Below are positions 20,401 through 28,511 of a stretch of 64,000 bases of DNA, piece by piece; within the stretch, counting starts at the first letter, position 1, and each line of letters begins with the position of its first letter. The stretch spans positions 186,001-250,000 of the forward strand of contig NZ_JAMWYS010000028.1 of NCBI RefSeq assembly GCF_023914155.1. Reading direction: 5' to 3'. The notes beneath the pieces were generated by a model that saw nothing but the letters and a program-made list of their open reading frames with translations, was not told the DNA's origin and did no database searches. A program made the translations under genes and the position numbers. This DNA comes from Solitalea agri (lineage in GTDB: Bacteria > Bacteroidota > Bacteroidia > Sphingobacteriales > Sphingobacteriaceae).

Positions 20401-20445
20401 ACTTAGCAAAATAGATAAACTAATTTTGATAAAACGTCTATTCAT
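17413..20445 (-). CDS. GH92 alpha-mannosidase with C-terminal accessory domains
   Basis: An exported 1010-residue calcium-dependent exo-alpha-mannosidase of family GH92 (signal peptide about 1-23). The N-terminal beta domain has DPFIGTAGHGHTFPGA and SHTHLSGTGGADYGDI. The (alpha/alpha)6 domain carries the catalytic GNEDCGQMSAWYV region (about residue 640-655). After the catalytic part comes a chitobiase/hexosaminidase C-terminal-like segment (about 770-818, IYYTLDGTTP) and then an F5/8 discoidin-like module (about 840-1010). Family members cut alpha-1,2, -1,3 or other mannosides of high-mannose N-glycans and yeast mannan. It is the first gene of the operon with cutC and GH2. Confidence 0.93.
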   Translation of the reverse strand: MNRRFIKISLSILLSTTINVSQAQKLTSYVDPFIGTAGHGHTFPGATLPFGMVQLSPDTGTEGWDWCSGYHSSDSSIIGFSHTHLSGTGGADYGDILLMPTIGAWKLNPGSKNNPSEGYRSRFKHETELASPGYYSVFLEDYKIKAELTATTRVGFHRYTFPKSPVSNIVIDLKHGISDEVRESFIQINGNDEVVGLRRSKGWADDQYVYFIIKFSKPFKKFAVADGQDLVVDGRKMEGKEVKGIFRFTTKEGEEILTKVAISSVSIEGARKNLEAELPGWDFEQIKTAADKTWEKQLQKIKINSPVDSLDSAKVDQKKIFYTALYHCFIHPNVYNDVDGQYRGMDKQIHKTTGNHYTVFSLWDTFRALHPLFTIIDPEKNNEIIQSLLDDYLQSGHLPIWELASNETGTMIGYHSVPVISDMILKGLATFDTGLAYEAMKKSAMDDDRGLKYYKLNGFIPRELENNAVSKQLEYAYDDWCIAQVAQKLGKQNDYEYFLTRALTYKNVFDPAVGFMRGRNVYGQWNPNFNPSQVSILGSGDFTEGNSWQYSFFAPQDINGMIELYGGNEKFTAKLDSLYNQKPLNDNEHALDVTGLIGQYAQGNEPSHHVAYLYSFAGQPWKTQKLVNKIATELYTANRDGLCGNEDCGQMSAWYVFSALGFYPVNPASGQYTIGTPLFESVTINPDTEKAFTINATNGSEDQHYIQSASLNNNPYAKGFISHSDIIKGGLLAFNLSSTPNKEWAVAAENRPVQTIVLPADAKSERLLFMPYEASGKTLFFGKKSVKLKTETPDAKIYYTLDGTTPTTASKLYTRPIDINTSETVNAVAIINKDIKSEVSTLNFTRAVIKNPKAKFPKITTDVTPSETYPNTVDVLLNATFGTYNFRDGNWFASNNDSYTLTIELEKPMWIKTLKMRFMQNTGSWIFLPKTINFQASVDGKTYQDLGTMENEVPFAQQEIDIKEFWKQCSTKEKIKFIKVKIENIGNLPGWHPGAGNHPWIFSDELVIEY

Positions 20446-20630
20446 GGGTATATAGGTTTGGACTTTCGAAAATCGAGATTCTAAGGCTAAAAATCAAAAG
20501 CTAATACGATGAATTCTGTTGTCTTTTCGCGTCGAAATTGAAATAATTGCGTTAAAGCTGAAATGAGACTGTTTTAATTGACGACCTATCCTTGATTTGA
20601 GTAAAAATTAATTAGTAGGAGATCCGGCAA

Positions 20631-23600
20631 TTAATCATGTTTTGCCTTTGCTGCTCCATTTTTAACAACCGGTAGATTAATATAGAATGTTGTTCCAACA
20701 CCTGATACTGAATTAAAACGTATTAACCCACCTGCATTCTCGATCGAGCTCTTTACGAATGCTAAACCAATCCCCATTCCTGAGCTTTTAGTGGTAAAGT
20801 TGGGTGCAAAAACTTTTTCGCGCATTTCGTCCGGAATACCGCTTCCGGTATCAGAAATTGTAATAGAAACTTCATTTTCCGAACCGGTCAAGTCGATCAT
20901 TACAATGCCCTTTTCATCAGTTGGCATGGCCTGAAGCGCATTTTTTACCAGGTTATTGAATGAGCGAAGCAATTGGTCTTTATCAGCAAAAATCCGCGTG
21001 TTATTATAATTCCAAGAGCGGAAAATTACGTCGGCGCTTTCAGTTTCCTTAAAAATATTTACTGTTTGCTCAAGGATCTCTTTTACATCAAAGACCTCAT
21101 TGCGTGTTTCGGGCATTTTGGCGAAACTCGAAAACTCTGAAGCGATGAATGAAAGACTGTCGATTTGCTGAACAAAACTTTTACTGAATTTCTCAAACTT
21201 TTGATCAAAGTTCGGGTCTTTGTCTCGCCATGAACGTTCGAGGTGTTGAATGCCCAGTCGCAGTGGTGTTAAAGGGTTCTTAATTTCATGAGCGATTTGC
21301 TTGGCCATTTCTTTCCATGCATTTTCACGTTCCGACATGGCCAGTTTGTGACTACTTACTTCCAGCTCCGAGATCATATTGTTGTACTCGTTAATCATTG
21401 CGCCAATTTCATCATTGTTTTGCCATTCAATAGGCTTATTGCGGCCAATTCGAGTAGTTTTAAAGTTTTGGAGTAGCATTTCAAGCGGCCTGGTAATCGA
21501 ATTGGAGAAAACAAACGCTATTATACCAATGGCTAAAAATACAAAGGAGTACACATTGATGATCGAACTTAGAAAGATGGATATTTTGGAGCGATAATCT
21601 TCCTCATTTTCGAAATAAGGAATATTGATATAGCCTAATATTTTATTTTTTGAGTTAAGTATTGGTGCATATGCCGAAATGTAATTTAACTTTCCAATTT
21701 GTTCAATCTCGGTGATATACTCGGTAAACCCGTTTTTCGAAATATCATAATAAGGTCGTGGATTGATATATTCTGAAATCAAACCCCGGTCAAATAATTT
21801 GGGTTGAGTAGAGCGAATTAATCGTCCGTCAGGGCCGTAAAGGTTAACATCCGACGAACTGATTTCTGCAAATGAGGCAAACTTTACCGGAAATTCGTCA
21901 TTAATAAATAAAGAATCGTTTTGAATAATCTGCGCATTAAAGTTTACGCTCGCAAGGTTTATCCGTTCAATAATTAAGGCGGTCTGCTGATCTTTATATT
22001 GCTTCCTAACATTTAATAAAGTAACCCAACCAATAACCAGAATTGACACCATTACGGCAATAATCATCGACAACTGAATCCGGGTTTTAAATAAAAGATT
22101 GATCGAGTTAAAAACCTGCTTAATCTTAAAATTGAGCAATAGTTTGTGATAATCGCGAACAAATGTTATAAAGTTCCGAAGTACAAAAATTAGTGTAGCA
22201 TAAACAATGGCAAACCCTAAAACATAGGAGAATATGGCCAATTCATTAAAGAAGCCGAGGTTTTTGCGACTAACAATGATCTCGGTATTATTGCCAACAC
22301 GGTAAATAAGGTGGTTGTAGCCGTTAAGGCTCAAGAAATAACTTTCTTCAGATTTGAACTTACTTTTAAATTCAGAATTGTTGGCACGATAAGCATAATC
22401 ACCCCTGTTGATGAGCAACTTTCCTTTATTGTACAATGCATATGAATAATTCTCAAGCTCCTTGTTAACGTTCAGATTATTTTCGAGCAATAGTTGGGGA
22501 TATCTGTTGCCGTGTTCTGCCAGTTTGGAGCTAATATCGAATACAAGTAATGCAGGTTTAATAGTATTTTGAATACTTACAATACCTATGTAATGCTGGA
22601 TACCCGGTATGCCTTTAGGCTGAAAAAGCGTGTCAGATGAAAGACTATTCTTGTTCAGATCAATATCACTTTCTGCAAACAATGATTTTAAACCTCCAAT
22701 ATCTTTACTGTTGATGGTATCGGCAGTAAGAGTAAGTGGATAAGTATTCACTTCATAACGTGAAAAGTAACCGCCGAAATAAACCTTTTGCAGTCGTTCA
22801 TTTAGTAATAGGCGGTTTTTTTCGTTTGATAAGAAGAAATTTATTACAACCGGGTCGGTTTTAATTTTTTGTTTAATGTCGGCAAAAACAATTTCAGCAA
22901 TTGGATCCGCCGAATCTTCGAGTTTTAAGGCCAGCAGCTTTCGATTTTCCCTTTCCTTTTCACCTAAAAAACTATTAAGGCTCGATGCTACTATGGTTGA
23001 AAAGATGAGCAAGACCAATGTTCGTTCCGGAAACGCAAGCATTGTTTTGCCTAATCGAGCGCTACGTTCAATTACAAGAAAGTAGAGGGCGATTAGTAAA
23101 TAATAAACGTTATAGTTTCCACTAAGAACAAAATAGATGGAGATGAGGGTTATGGAGATCAGGAAAACGCCAAGTTTTTCATATTCTGAAAAGTTAAACT
23201 CGTTAAAAAAGCGAACCAGAAGGAAGGACACTAAAAAGAACGTGTATAAAACAAGCCCTATAATCAGCAGACCAATGACACAATATTCTCCAATATCGAG
23301 TATTTGGGAAAGATCGAATTCAATTCTTGAATTTAAGATCAATCCTTCAAAAGTTGAATACTGAAGCGCGCAAAGTTTGAAGATGAAGAGAACGAACAGG
23401 CCTGTAAGTAAATAACCCAACGTTTTTCGTCCATATGATAAATCAAAAGGCTTTAATTTTTTAAAAGCATACCAGGCAATGCCAAACACAAGCAGTGCAT
23501 TTAGCATTAAATCACCTAATGAGTTATTGGGGTAAGCTGAGGCATATATTGTAGGGTCGAATAATTTTGTACGATAAAACTCTCCCGGAACACTAAACTC

Positions 23601-24365
23601 TAGCATTATCAATCGAATGATCAGTGGGAGCACAATGGTGAATAGCAGAGTGATCCATTTCCGGCCTTTTTCATAAAAATAGTCACCAATTAATATTAAC
23701 AATACAAATGATATTGCCAGAATGAGACTCTCGATAACAATTTTTGCGATCGAGATGTCCTGATCTTTTAAGATTGAATCTATTTTTAGTGCAAAAAGCA
23801 CCATATCTGATCCAATGGGTACGTAAACAATGCCTTTTTCGTTAAAGTCGGCTAATTTAAAGTAGGAGGGTATCCTTAGTTCATCGGCAAATGAATTGTT
23901 AAGGTAAGTGTTTTGGAAGGAGTAGTCGGCTTTAATTAGCATTAAAAACAAACTCGTAGTGGCATTTGCCGTATGCTTACTTGCATAGTACCAGCCGTTA
24001 GAAAGTTTTATAAATGAATTGCCATTTCTGATTTCCTCCGGGTTGGTAACAATGATATGATTGCTGCTCCAAAAAATAAGCTGCTTGTCTTTAAACTGCA
24101 GCAGGTTTATGTTTTGTTTTTTTAGCTTATCGAGTACTTCGGCAGTATTAACCGTTAATGAGTTGAGGTTGCGTTCTTTAATCGAGCTTGCGTAAAAGTT
24201 GTCGATGAACTCTGATTTTTCCGTAATGATTCGACTTGCCCTATTGGCAACTATTCTTAACTCTGTATCGGGTTTAGAAAAATAACTAACAGTATAATTG
24301 ACTATAAACAGTATTCCAATTAATGTGAGCGTATAGAAAATAAACTTTGCGTTGTTTCTTAGCAT
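20631..24365 (-). CDS. Very large NtrY-like sensor histidine kinase
   Basis: A 1244-residue membrane histidine kinase. The N-terminal half has many hydrophobic segments: one at about 12-30, a cluster between about 205 and 460, and another near 720. A further helix at about 780 precedes an extracytoplasmic sensor segment, and a last helix near 935 leads to a HAMP-like linker (FSNSITRPLEML). The phosphoacceptor helix is KQIAHEIKNPLTPLRLGI (His about 1025), and the ATP-binding domain has DTGSGIPDEMREKVF and GMGIGLAFVKS. The phosphoacceptor motif is NtrY-like. No response regulator gene adjoins it, so it is an orphan here. The signal is unknown. Confidence 0.9.
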   Translation of the reverse strand: MLRNNAKFIFYTLTLIGILFIVNYTVSYFSKPDTELRIVANRASRIITEKSEFIDNFYASSIKERNLNSLTVNTAEVLDKLKKQNINLLQFKDKQLIFWSSNHIIVTNPEEIRNGNSFIKLSNGWYYASKHTANATTSLFLMLIKADYSFQNTYLNNSFADELRIPSYFKLADFNEKGIVYVPIGSDMVLFALKIDSILKDQDISIAKIVIESLILAISFVLLILIGDYFYEKGRKWITLLFTIVLPLIIRLIMLEFSVPGEFYRTKLFDPTIYASAYPNNSLGDLMLNALLVFGIAWYAFKKLKPFDLSYGRKTLGYLLTGLFVLFIFKLCALQYSTFEGLILNSRIEFDLSQILDIGEYCVIGLLIIGLVLYTFFLVSFLLVRFFNEFNFSEYEKLGVFLISITLISIYFVLSGNYNVYYLLIALYFLVIERSARLGKTMLAFPERTLVLLIFSTIVASSLNSFLGEKERENRKLLALKLEDSADPIAEIVFADIKQKIKTDPVVINFFLSNEKNRLLLNERLQKVYFGGYFSRYEVNTYPLTLTADTINSKDIGGLKSLFAESDIDLNKNSLSSDTLFQPKGIPGIQHYIGIVSIQNTIKPALLVFDISSKLAEHGNRYPQLLLENNLNVNKELENYSYALYNKGKLLINRGDYAYRANNSEFKSKFKSEESYFLSLNGYNHLIYRVGNNTEIIVSRKNLGFFNELAIFSYVLGFAIVYATLIFVLRNFITFVRDYHKLLLNFKIKQVFNSINLLFKTRIQLSMIIAVMVSILVIGWVTLLNVRKQYKDQQTALIIERINLASVNFNAQIIQNDSLFINDEFPVKFASFAEISSSDVNLYGPDGRLIRSTQPKLFDRGLISEYINPRPYYDISKNGFTEYITEIEQIGKLNYISAYAPILNSKNKILGYINIPYFENEEDYRSKISIFLSSIINVYSFVFLAIGIIAFVFSNSITRPLEMLLQNFKTTRIGRNKPIEWQNNDEIGAMINEYNNMISELEVSSHKLAMSERENAWKEMAKQIAHEIKNPLTPLRLGIQHLERSWRDKDPNFDQKFEKFSKSFVQQIDSLSFIASEFSSFAKMPETRNEVFDVKEILEQTVNIFKETESADVIFRSWNYNNTRIFADKDQLLRSFNNLVKNALQAMPTDEKGIVMIDLTGSENEVSITISDTGSGIPDEMREKVFAPNFTTKSSGMGIGLAFVKSSIENAGGLIRFNSVSGVGTTFYINLPVVKNGAAKAKHD

Positions 24366-24517
24366 GCCAAGTAAAGATCAGTACTAAACATAAAACCTTT
24401 GTTGAAGTATAAACCTCATGCAAAGACATGATTATGTTTTGGAAAACGTCATAAACGTAAAAAAATAAACTAACTTTTGGATAAAAGCAAGAAATATTTT
24501 GCAATACTATATAAACA

Positions 24518-24553
24518 AAAAAAGCAGCTTACATTAAAATAAGCTGCTTTTTT
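24518..24553 (-). terminator. secG operon terminator
   Basis: A perfect 14-base inverted repeat, AAAAAAGCAGCTTA (24518-24531) with its complement (24540-24553), with an eight-base loop and a T run on the minus strand. It lies 17 bases past the secG stop. Confidence 0.88.
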
Positions 24554-24569
24554 AGATACTCGTTAAGAG

Positions 24570-24929
24570 TTATTTTTTTACAGTATCAGTAGCTGGTTGT
24601 GCTGCTGGAGCTGCTTTGTTAGCTGCAGGTAATTGGGCAGGCGTTTGAGCTGGCAAAGTGGTATTTTCAATTTGCTTTTGAATAGCTGATTCACCTTGGT
24701 CAACGTTTCTGTTGATGAACATATTGCTCGAAAGGCTAATCACTAATAAACCAATTACTAATGACCAAGTTGCTTTTTCAAGAAAGTCTGAAGTTTTTTG
24801 AACACCCATCATTTGATTACCACTGCCAAATGAAGCGCTTAAACCTCCACCTTTAGGGTTTTGTACTAAAACGATTAATACTAATAAAATAGCTACTAAA
24901 ATTGCTAAGATCACTAATGCCGTATACAT
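24570..24929 (-). CDS. secG: Preprotein translocase subunit SecG
   Basis: A 119-residue integral membrane subunit of SecYEG. There are two hydrophobic helices (about residues 2-22 and 54-72) separated by a short loop containing NPKGGGLSASFGSG, the family signature. The tail (about 78-119) is a Pro/Ala/Gln/Lys-rich extension longer than in E. coli, as is common in Bacteroidota. It is the last gene of a minus-strand operon beginning with the sigma-54-type regulator and lptE, and is followed by a strong terminator. Confidence 0.93.
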   Translation of the reverse strand: MYTALVILAILVAILLVLIVLVQNPKGGGLSASFGSGNQMMGVQKTSDFLEKATWSLVIGLLVISLSSNMFINRNVDQGESAIQKQIENTTLPAQTPAQLPAANKAAPAAQPATDTVKK

Positions 24930-24979
24930 CTTCTTGTTATAAATTAATATTCTTTATGCTTAATTAATTGCTTGATAGC

Positions 24980-26233
24980 TTAGCCTTTAGCCCTAAGTTT
25001 CTCAATTTGAGTCGCAAAGTAAGTGTTTTTTTCCGGATATTTCAAACACAATTTTTCGTATACCGAAATGGCTTTATCGATTAAATGCTGGTCGGCGTAA
25101 ATCTTGGCCATAGTTTCAGAGACTATTCCACTAGATTCAACAAGGCTTTTTTCTGATTTATCTTCAAAAGATATTTCATTCAGCTGAACCGCTCTGATCA
25201 TAGGCTCTTCACGAATAAACTTCTCAATGATCTGGTCTTCCTTTTTTCGCATGTCGAACTCAACAACAACTGTTTGTTCAAGCTCGTTTAAGTTAGAAAG
25301 GTGCAGGGCGTTTTCTAAGAATCCTTTACCAATGTCGGCGGTAACTACTTTTTTAATAGGTTCTGATTGATCAAGTTTTATACTGTCAGCAGCTTTATTT
25401 ACCTCTTGCTGCATTCTTCTCATGCGTCGCAGCCAGAATGTGAAGGTATGCGGAAGCTTGTCGTCAAGATTAACAGCAACTGTTTTATCTCCAGTTCTCG
25501 TTACAATTAAAGGCATCGACTCAAACAATTGACCCGAATCCACTTTAATTTGAGAAGAAACTACTGGCTCAACTGGTTCGTTTTGTGGTTCCGGAGTCTT
25601 TTCCTCAGTTGTTTCACTGTCTTGCTGAAGGATCAGATTAATAGGTGTTTCCAAACTGTCCTTCCAACGGTGAAACTCCGGCGGTGCTTGATAATCATCT
25701 TCCTCGTCTTTAATCTCTCTATCATCAGAACTTACTCCAGTCTGAATAGGAGTTTTAACTTCATGAAGTTCAGGTAAGTCATCACTAACTTCGGTGAAAT
25801 AATCAATTGGAGCACTAGTTTCTACTGGTTCCGTTTCAGTTACGATTATAGCTTCTTCATCCAGAATTATATCTTCCTGCTCAACAAATACTGTTTCAAA
25901 TGCATGGGTTTCCTTACTTTCTTCCACAACTTCAACTGGTTGAGTCTGAAAGGTTGGAATTGTGAAGGCTTCAGCCGGTTCTTTAAATAACTGGACAGCT
26001 ACCGGCGGGTTTAAAAAAGCATACAAAGCTTCCCGACTAGGAGCATAAGCAGCAGCAACGTTTCGCAGCATTTCGTAATTGGCGCTGTTATGGTGTTTTG
26101 CAACTTTAGCATTCATAAAATGCAATGAAGCACAATACGGATACTTTGCTAGTCCTTGCTTTATCAATGCTTCAGAAGTACTTGCCGTACTAGTTGGATT
26201 GATAATCGAATGATTAAATTCTTCTGCGTTCAA
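24980..26233 (-). CDS. Hypothetical protein with acidic linker and C-terminal TPR-like helices
   Basis: A 417-residue protein, probably cytoplasmic (no signal peptide). The N-terminal about 75 residues are helical, with a YPYCASLHFMNAKVAKHHNS stretch that looks TPR-like (a short-tail variant). Residues about 80-260 form a disordered Glu/Thr/Pro/Val-rich linker. The C-terminus has a further TPR-like pair (AKIYADQHLIDKAISVYEKL and CLKYPEKNTYFATQIEKL). I do not know a function. It lies three bases after lptE and 50 bases before secG, which suggests a role in envelope biogenesis or protein export. That is inference only. Confidence 0.75.
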   Translation of the reverse strand: MNAEEFNHSIINPTSTASTSEALIKQGLAKYPYCASLHFMNAKVAKHHNSANYEMLRNVAAAYAPSREALYAFLNPPVAVQLFKEPAEAFTIPTFQTQPVEVVEESKETHAFETVFVEQEDIILDEEAIIVTETEPVETSAPIDYFTEVSDDLPELHEVKTPIQTGVSSDDREIKDEEDDYQAPPEFHRWKDSLETPINLILQQDSETTEEKTPEPQNEPVEPVVSSQIKVDSGQLFESMPLIVTRTGDKTVAVNLDDKLPHTFTFWLRRMRRMQQEVNKAADSIKLDQSEPIKKVVTADIGKGFLENALHLSNLNELEQTVVVEFDMRKKEDQIIEKFIREEPMIRAVQLNEISFEDKSEKSLVESSGIVSETMAKIYADQHLIDKAISVYEKLCLKYPEKNTYFATQIEKLRAKG

Positions 26234-26236
26234 ATT

Positions 26237-26749
26237 TTACCAGTTTGAAAAAGCCCTGTTATAAATATCTGTTGTTAACTTATCAATAATTAGTTGATTG
26301 ACCTCAATTTGAAATGTCCCTGATAAGTTTTGTGATTTTGAGAAGTTCTCAAATTGAGAGAACGATTGATCAAAGCTCAGTTTTTCATCTTTAGTATTGG
26401 TATATTTAACCTGCACCGTGATTGTAAGCCTGTTTTGCTCAGCACTTCCGGTTTCTCCAGTCGAAGTAAACGAGACAGGTTCAATTCGGTAGCCGGTAAT
26501 AGTTCCCTCAAAGTTTACATCGCCAATAGTTTTCGTCAAGCCCAATGGGGATTGGCGGGTGATTCTATCTTTTAATGACTCCGTAAATTTCTGACTCAAC
26601 GTAGGATCGACCAAAGGAGCCCTGTTCTCAAAAAATTGAACCGAAAATGTTTTAACCGTTGGAGGAATTGACGCTCCGGTAAATGAATAGCATCCTGTGA
26701 GTGAATGTGCAAGGAGCGAAAAAACTGCCAAATAAATTAATCTCTTCAT
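26237..26749 (-). CDS. LptE-like LPS-assembly lipoprotein
   Basis: Outer-membrane lipoprotein of the LptE family, the plug protein that works with LptD to insert lipopolysaccharide in the outer leaflet. From the ATG at 26749 it has 170 residues, with signal peptide and lipobox LTGC (Cys20). An ATG four codons upstream is less likely because it lengthens the n-region. The mature part has the Bacteroidota LptE pattern (TFSVQFFENRAPLVDPTLSQKFTE and RLTITVQVKYTN, each quoted in part). It follows the sigma-54-type regulator by 23 bases and is followed closely by the TPR-like gene. Confidence 0.85.
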   Translation of the reverse strand: MKRLIYLAVFSLLAHSLTGCYSFTGASIPPTVKTFSVQFFENRAPLVDPTLSQKFTESLKDRITRQSPLGLTKTIGDVNFEGTITGYRIEPVSFTSTGETGSAEQNRLTITVQVKYTNTKDEKLSFDQSFSQFENFSKSQNLSGTFQIEVNQLIIDKLTTDIYNRAFSNW

Positions 26750-26772
26750 TCTAAATATCAAGCCGAATTACT

Positions 26773-28029
26773 CTATAAATTTAACTCTTTAATTTTACGG
26801 TAAAGGGTGCGTTCGGAAATTCCTAATTCTGACGCTGCATATTTTCTTTTTCCCTTATGCTTTTTGAGTGCCTTTTTTATCAAATCAGCCTCCTGGTCGT
26901 TTAACGAGAGGCTTTCTTCCACTTCTTCAGCCAGGTTAATAGGATGATACTGCGGCTGCGGTGTGTGAGTATGAGTATGGGCAACCGGAGTGGGTTCAAT
27001 ATTTATTGGCTGAGAAATATGTTCGGGCTCAAATGGCTGCACATCGCTGTAAAGCTTTGTTATCAGTTGAGGGTTCGACTGAACAATATGACTGATTCCA
27101 TCTGGATGCTGAATGATTTCTACCACCAGTTTTTTCAAGTCGGTGATATCTTTACGCATATCAAACAATACTTTGTATAAGATATCCCTTTCTGAAAAAT
27201 CGTTCGAGGGATTAGCCTCTTTACGCAGCATTGGTAACGTTGTTGATTGCTCCGTTGGCAAATAATGTCGTAAGGTTACCGCATCAACCTCACGGTTTTT
27301 TTCTAATACGGCAATCTGCTCTGCTAAATTCCTTAATTGCCTAACGTTACCTGGCCATGAATAACTCTCGAGCATCTGACGAGCATCTTCGGTTAATTGA
27401 ACTGAAGGGCTGCGATATTTCTCACTGAAATCAGCGACAAACTTTCTGAATAATAAATAAATATCCTCTTTACGTTCTCGTAAAGAAGGGATTCGCAAAG
27501 GAACCGTGTTTAAGCGATAATAAAGGTCTTCCCTAAATTTACCTTTTTGAACAGCCTCATAAACATCAACATTGGTTGCAGCAACAATGCGAACATCTGT
27601 TTTCTGAACTTTTGATGATCCAACACGTAAGTATTCACCGGTTTCCAAAATACGTAATAAACGTGCTTGTGTGCCTAAAGGTAATTCGGCAACCTCGTCT
27701 AAAAAGATGGTTCCGCCATTTACTACCTCAAAATAGCCCTTGCGGTCGTCAAGAGCATTGGTGAATGACCCTTTAACGTGGCCGAATAATTCGGAGTCAA
27801 CAGTTCCTTCAGGAATCGCTCCACAGTTAACTGCGATGAATGGTCCGTGCTTGCGATGGCTCATATTGTGAATAATATGAGAGAACGCTTCTTTTCCAGA
27901 ACCACTTTCACCGGTTATAAGCACCGAAATATCAGTAGGCGCCACCTGACGGGCAATATCAATGGCCCGGTTCAATAATGGCGAATTACCAATTATTCCG
28001 AATCGTTGTTTAATTTCTTGTACGTTCAT
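26773..28029 (-). CDS. Sigma-54-interacting AAA+ transcriptional activator without receiver domain
   Basis: A 418-residue activator of the NtrC family that begins directly with the AAA+ domain. Walker A is GESGSGKE (about 40-47) and Walker B TIFLDEVAEL. The sigma-54 contact loop, normally GAFTGA, reads GSFTNA (about 87-92). R-finger and sensor regions follow (DLYYRLNTVPLRIPSLRER). A His/Pro/Thr-rich linker (about 315-370) leads to a Fis-type helix-turn-helix at about 383-418 (KRKYAASELGISERTLYRKI). With no receiver, control must come from a partner or from ATPase level. It is the first gene of the lptE/secG operon. A nearby sigma-54 promoter is not obvious. Confidence 0.9.
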   Translation of the reverse strand: MNVQEIKQRFGIIGNSPLLNRAIDIARQVAPTDISVLITGESGSGKEAFSHIIHNMSHRKHGPFIAVNCGAIPEGTVDSELFGHVKGSFTNALDDRKGYFEVVNGGTIFLDEVAELPLGTQARLLRILETGEYLRVGSSKVQKTDVRIVAATNVDVYEAVQKGKFREDLYYRLNTVPLRIPSLRERKEDIYLLFRKFVADFSEKYRSPSVQLTEDARQMLESYSWPGNVRQLRNLAEQIAVLEKNREVDAVTLRHYLPTEQSTTLPMLRKEANPSNDFSERDILYKVLFDMRKDITDLKKLVVEIIQHPDGISHIVQSNPQLITKLYSDVQPFEPEHISQPINIEPTPVAHTHTHTPQPQYHPINLAEEVEESLSLNDQEADLIKKALKKHKGKRKYAASELGISERTLYRKIKELNL

Positions 28030-28054
28030 TAATGTGTATCAATAATGAATGAAG

Positions 28055-28072
28055 GATTGAATGATAGGATGA
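28055..28072. repeat. Left imperfect inverted repeat around S23 pseudogene
   Basis: GATTGAATGATAGGATGA. It matches the reverse complement of 28512-28529 at 16 of 18 positions, and similarity continues weakly outward (both reach a GAAAGAAT-type sequence). Confidence 0.55.
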
Positions 28073-28090
28073 AAGAATAAATACTAAGTA

Positions 28091-28456
28091 TTATTGCTCA
28101 TTCTTTCTTGCTGTTGCCACAACAGATAAGATCTCTTCAGTTTCCTTCATTAACGACTCAAGTTTTACAGCAGGTAATATACCTGCTTCTAAAATCACTT
28201 CAAGTCAAAAGAGTGACTCATCAGTTTCCTCAACTACAATACTTAATTTTGAGAAGAATTCGGCTTTTGACCTTGCTCTGCAAACTGCCCGATAATTGGC
28301 ACCAACAGAAGAAGGTGATCACAGCAATTTTTTCCCAATAATTTCGGCTTCGATAGTCTTTGGCAAATGCCTGAATAAGTTAATATTTCGAACTACAAAA
28401 GTTTTGGCTCTTGCTTTGAACTCCCTGATGAATTCTTCTTTTTGTAATTTTCCCAT
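28091..28456 (-). pseudogene. Four-helix-bundle (S23-type) protein, inactivated by two in-frame TGA codons
   Basis: The minus strand reads ATG at 28456, runs 121 codons to TAA at 28091-28093, and encodes an obvious four-helix-bundle protein of the 23S rRNA intervening-sequence (S23) family. Recognisable stretches are FKARAKTFVVRNINLFRHLP, SPSSVGANYRAVCRARSKAE and LSIVVEETDESLF. Two codons in this frame are TGA: codon 46 (28319-28321), where the family normally has Arg just before SxxSVGANYR, and codon 84 (28205-28207), where it normally has Trp in the F-W-L-E motif. Both are one base from the expected codon (CGA, TGG). There is no frameshift, so the decay is recent. Inverted repeats bracket it. 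It lies between the sigma-54-type regulator and miaB. Confidence 0.88.
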
Positions 28457-28511
28457 GGTATGATGAATAAGAGTGTTGTTCGTGAATATCTAAATAAATT
28501 CTTTCATTCAC

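Noticed and set aside
24286-24504. Minus-strand 72-codon frame upstream of the histidine kinase
   Set aside because: It overlaps the kinase start, is AT-rich intergenic sequence and has no conserved features.
28205-28321. Possible TGA read as an amino acid (alternative genetic code) in the S23-type gene
   Set aside because: Other genes in the window end with TGA, including overlapping ATGA junctions such as 331-334 and 60441-60444, so TGA is a normal stop. Decay explains the two codons better.
28108-28341. Plus-strand open frame of 77 codons in the gap before miaB
   Set aside because: It lies on the complementary strand of the S23 pseudogene, has no recognisable protein features and no promoter.
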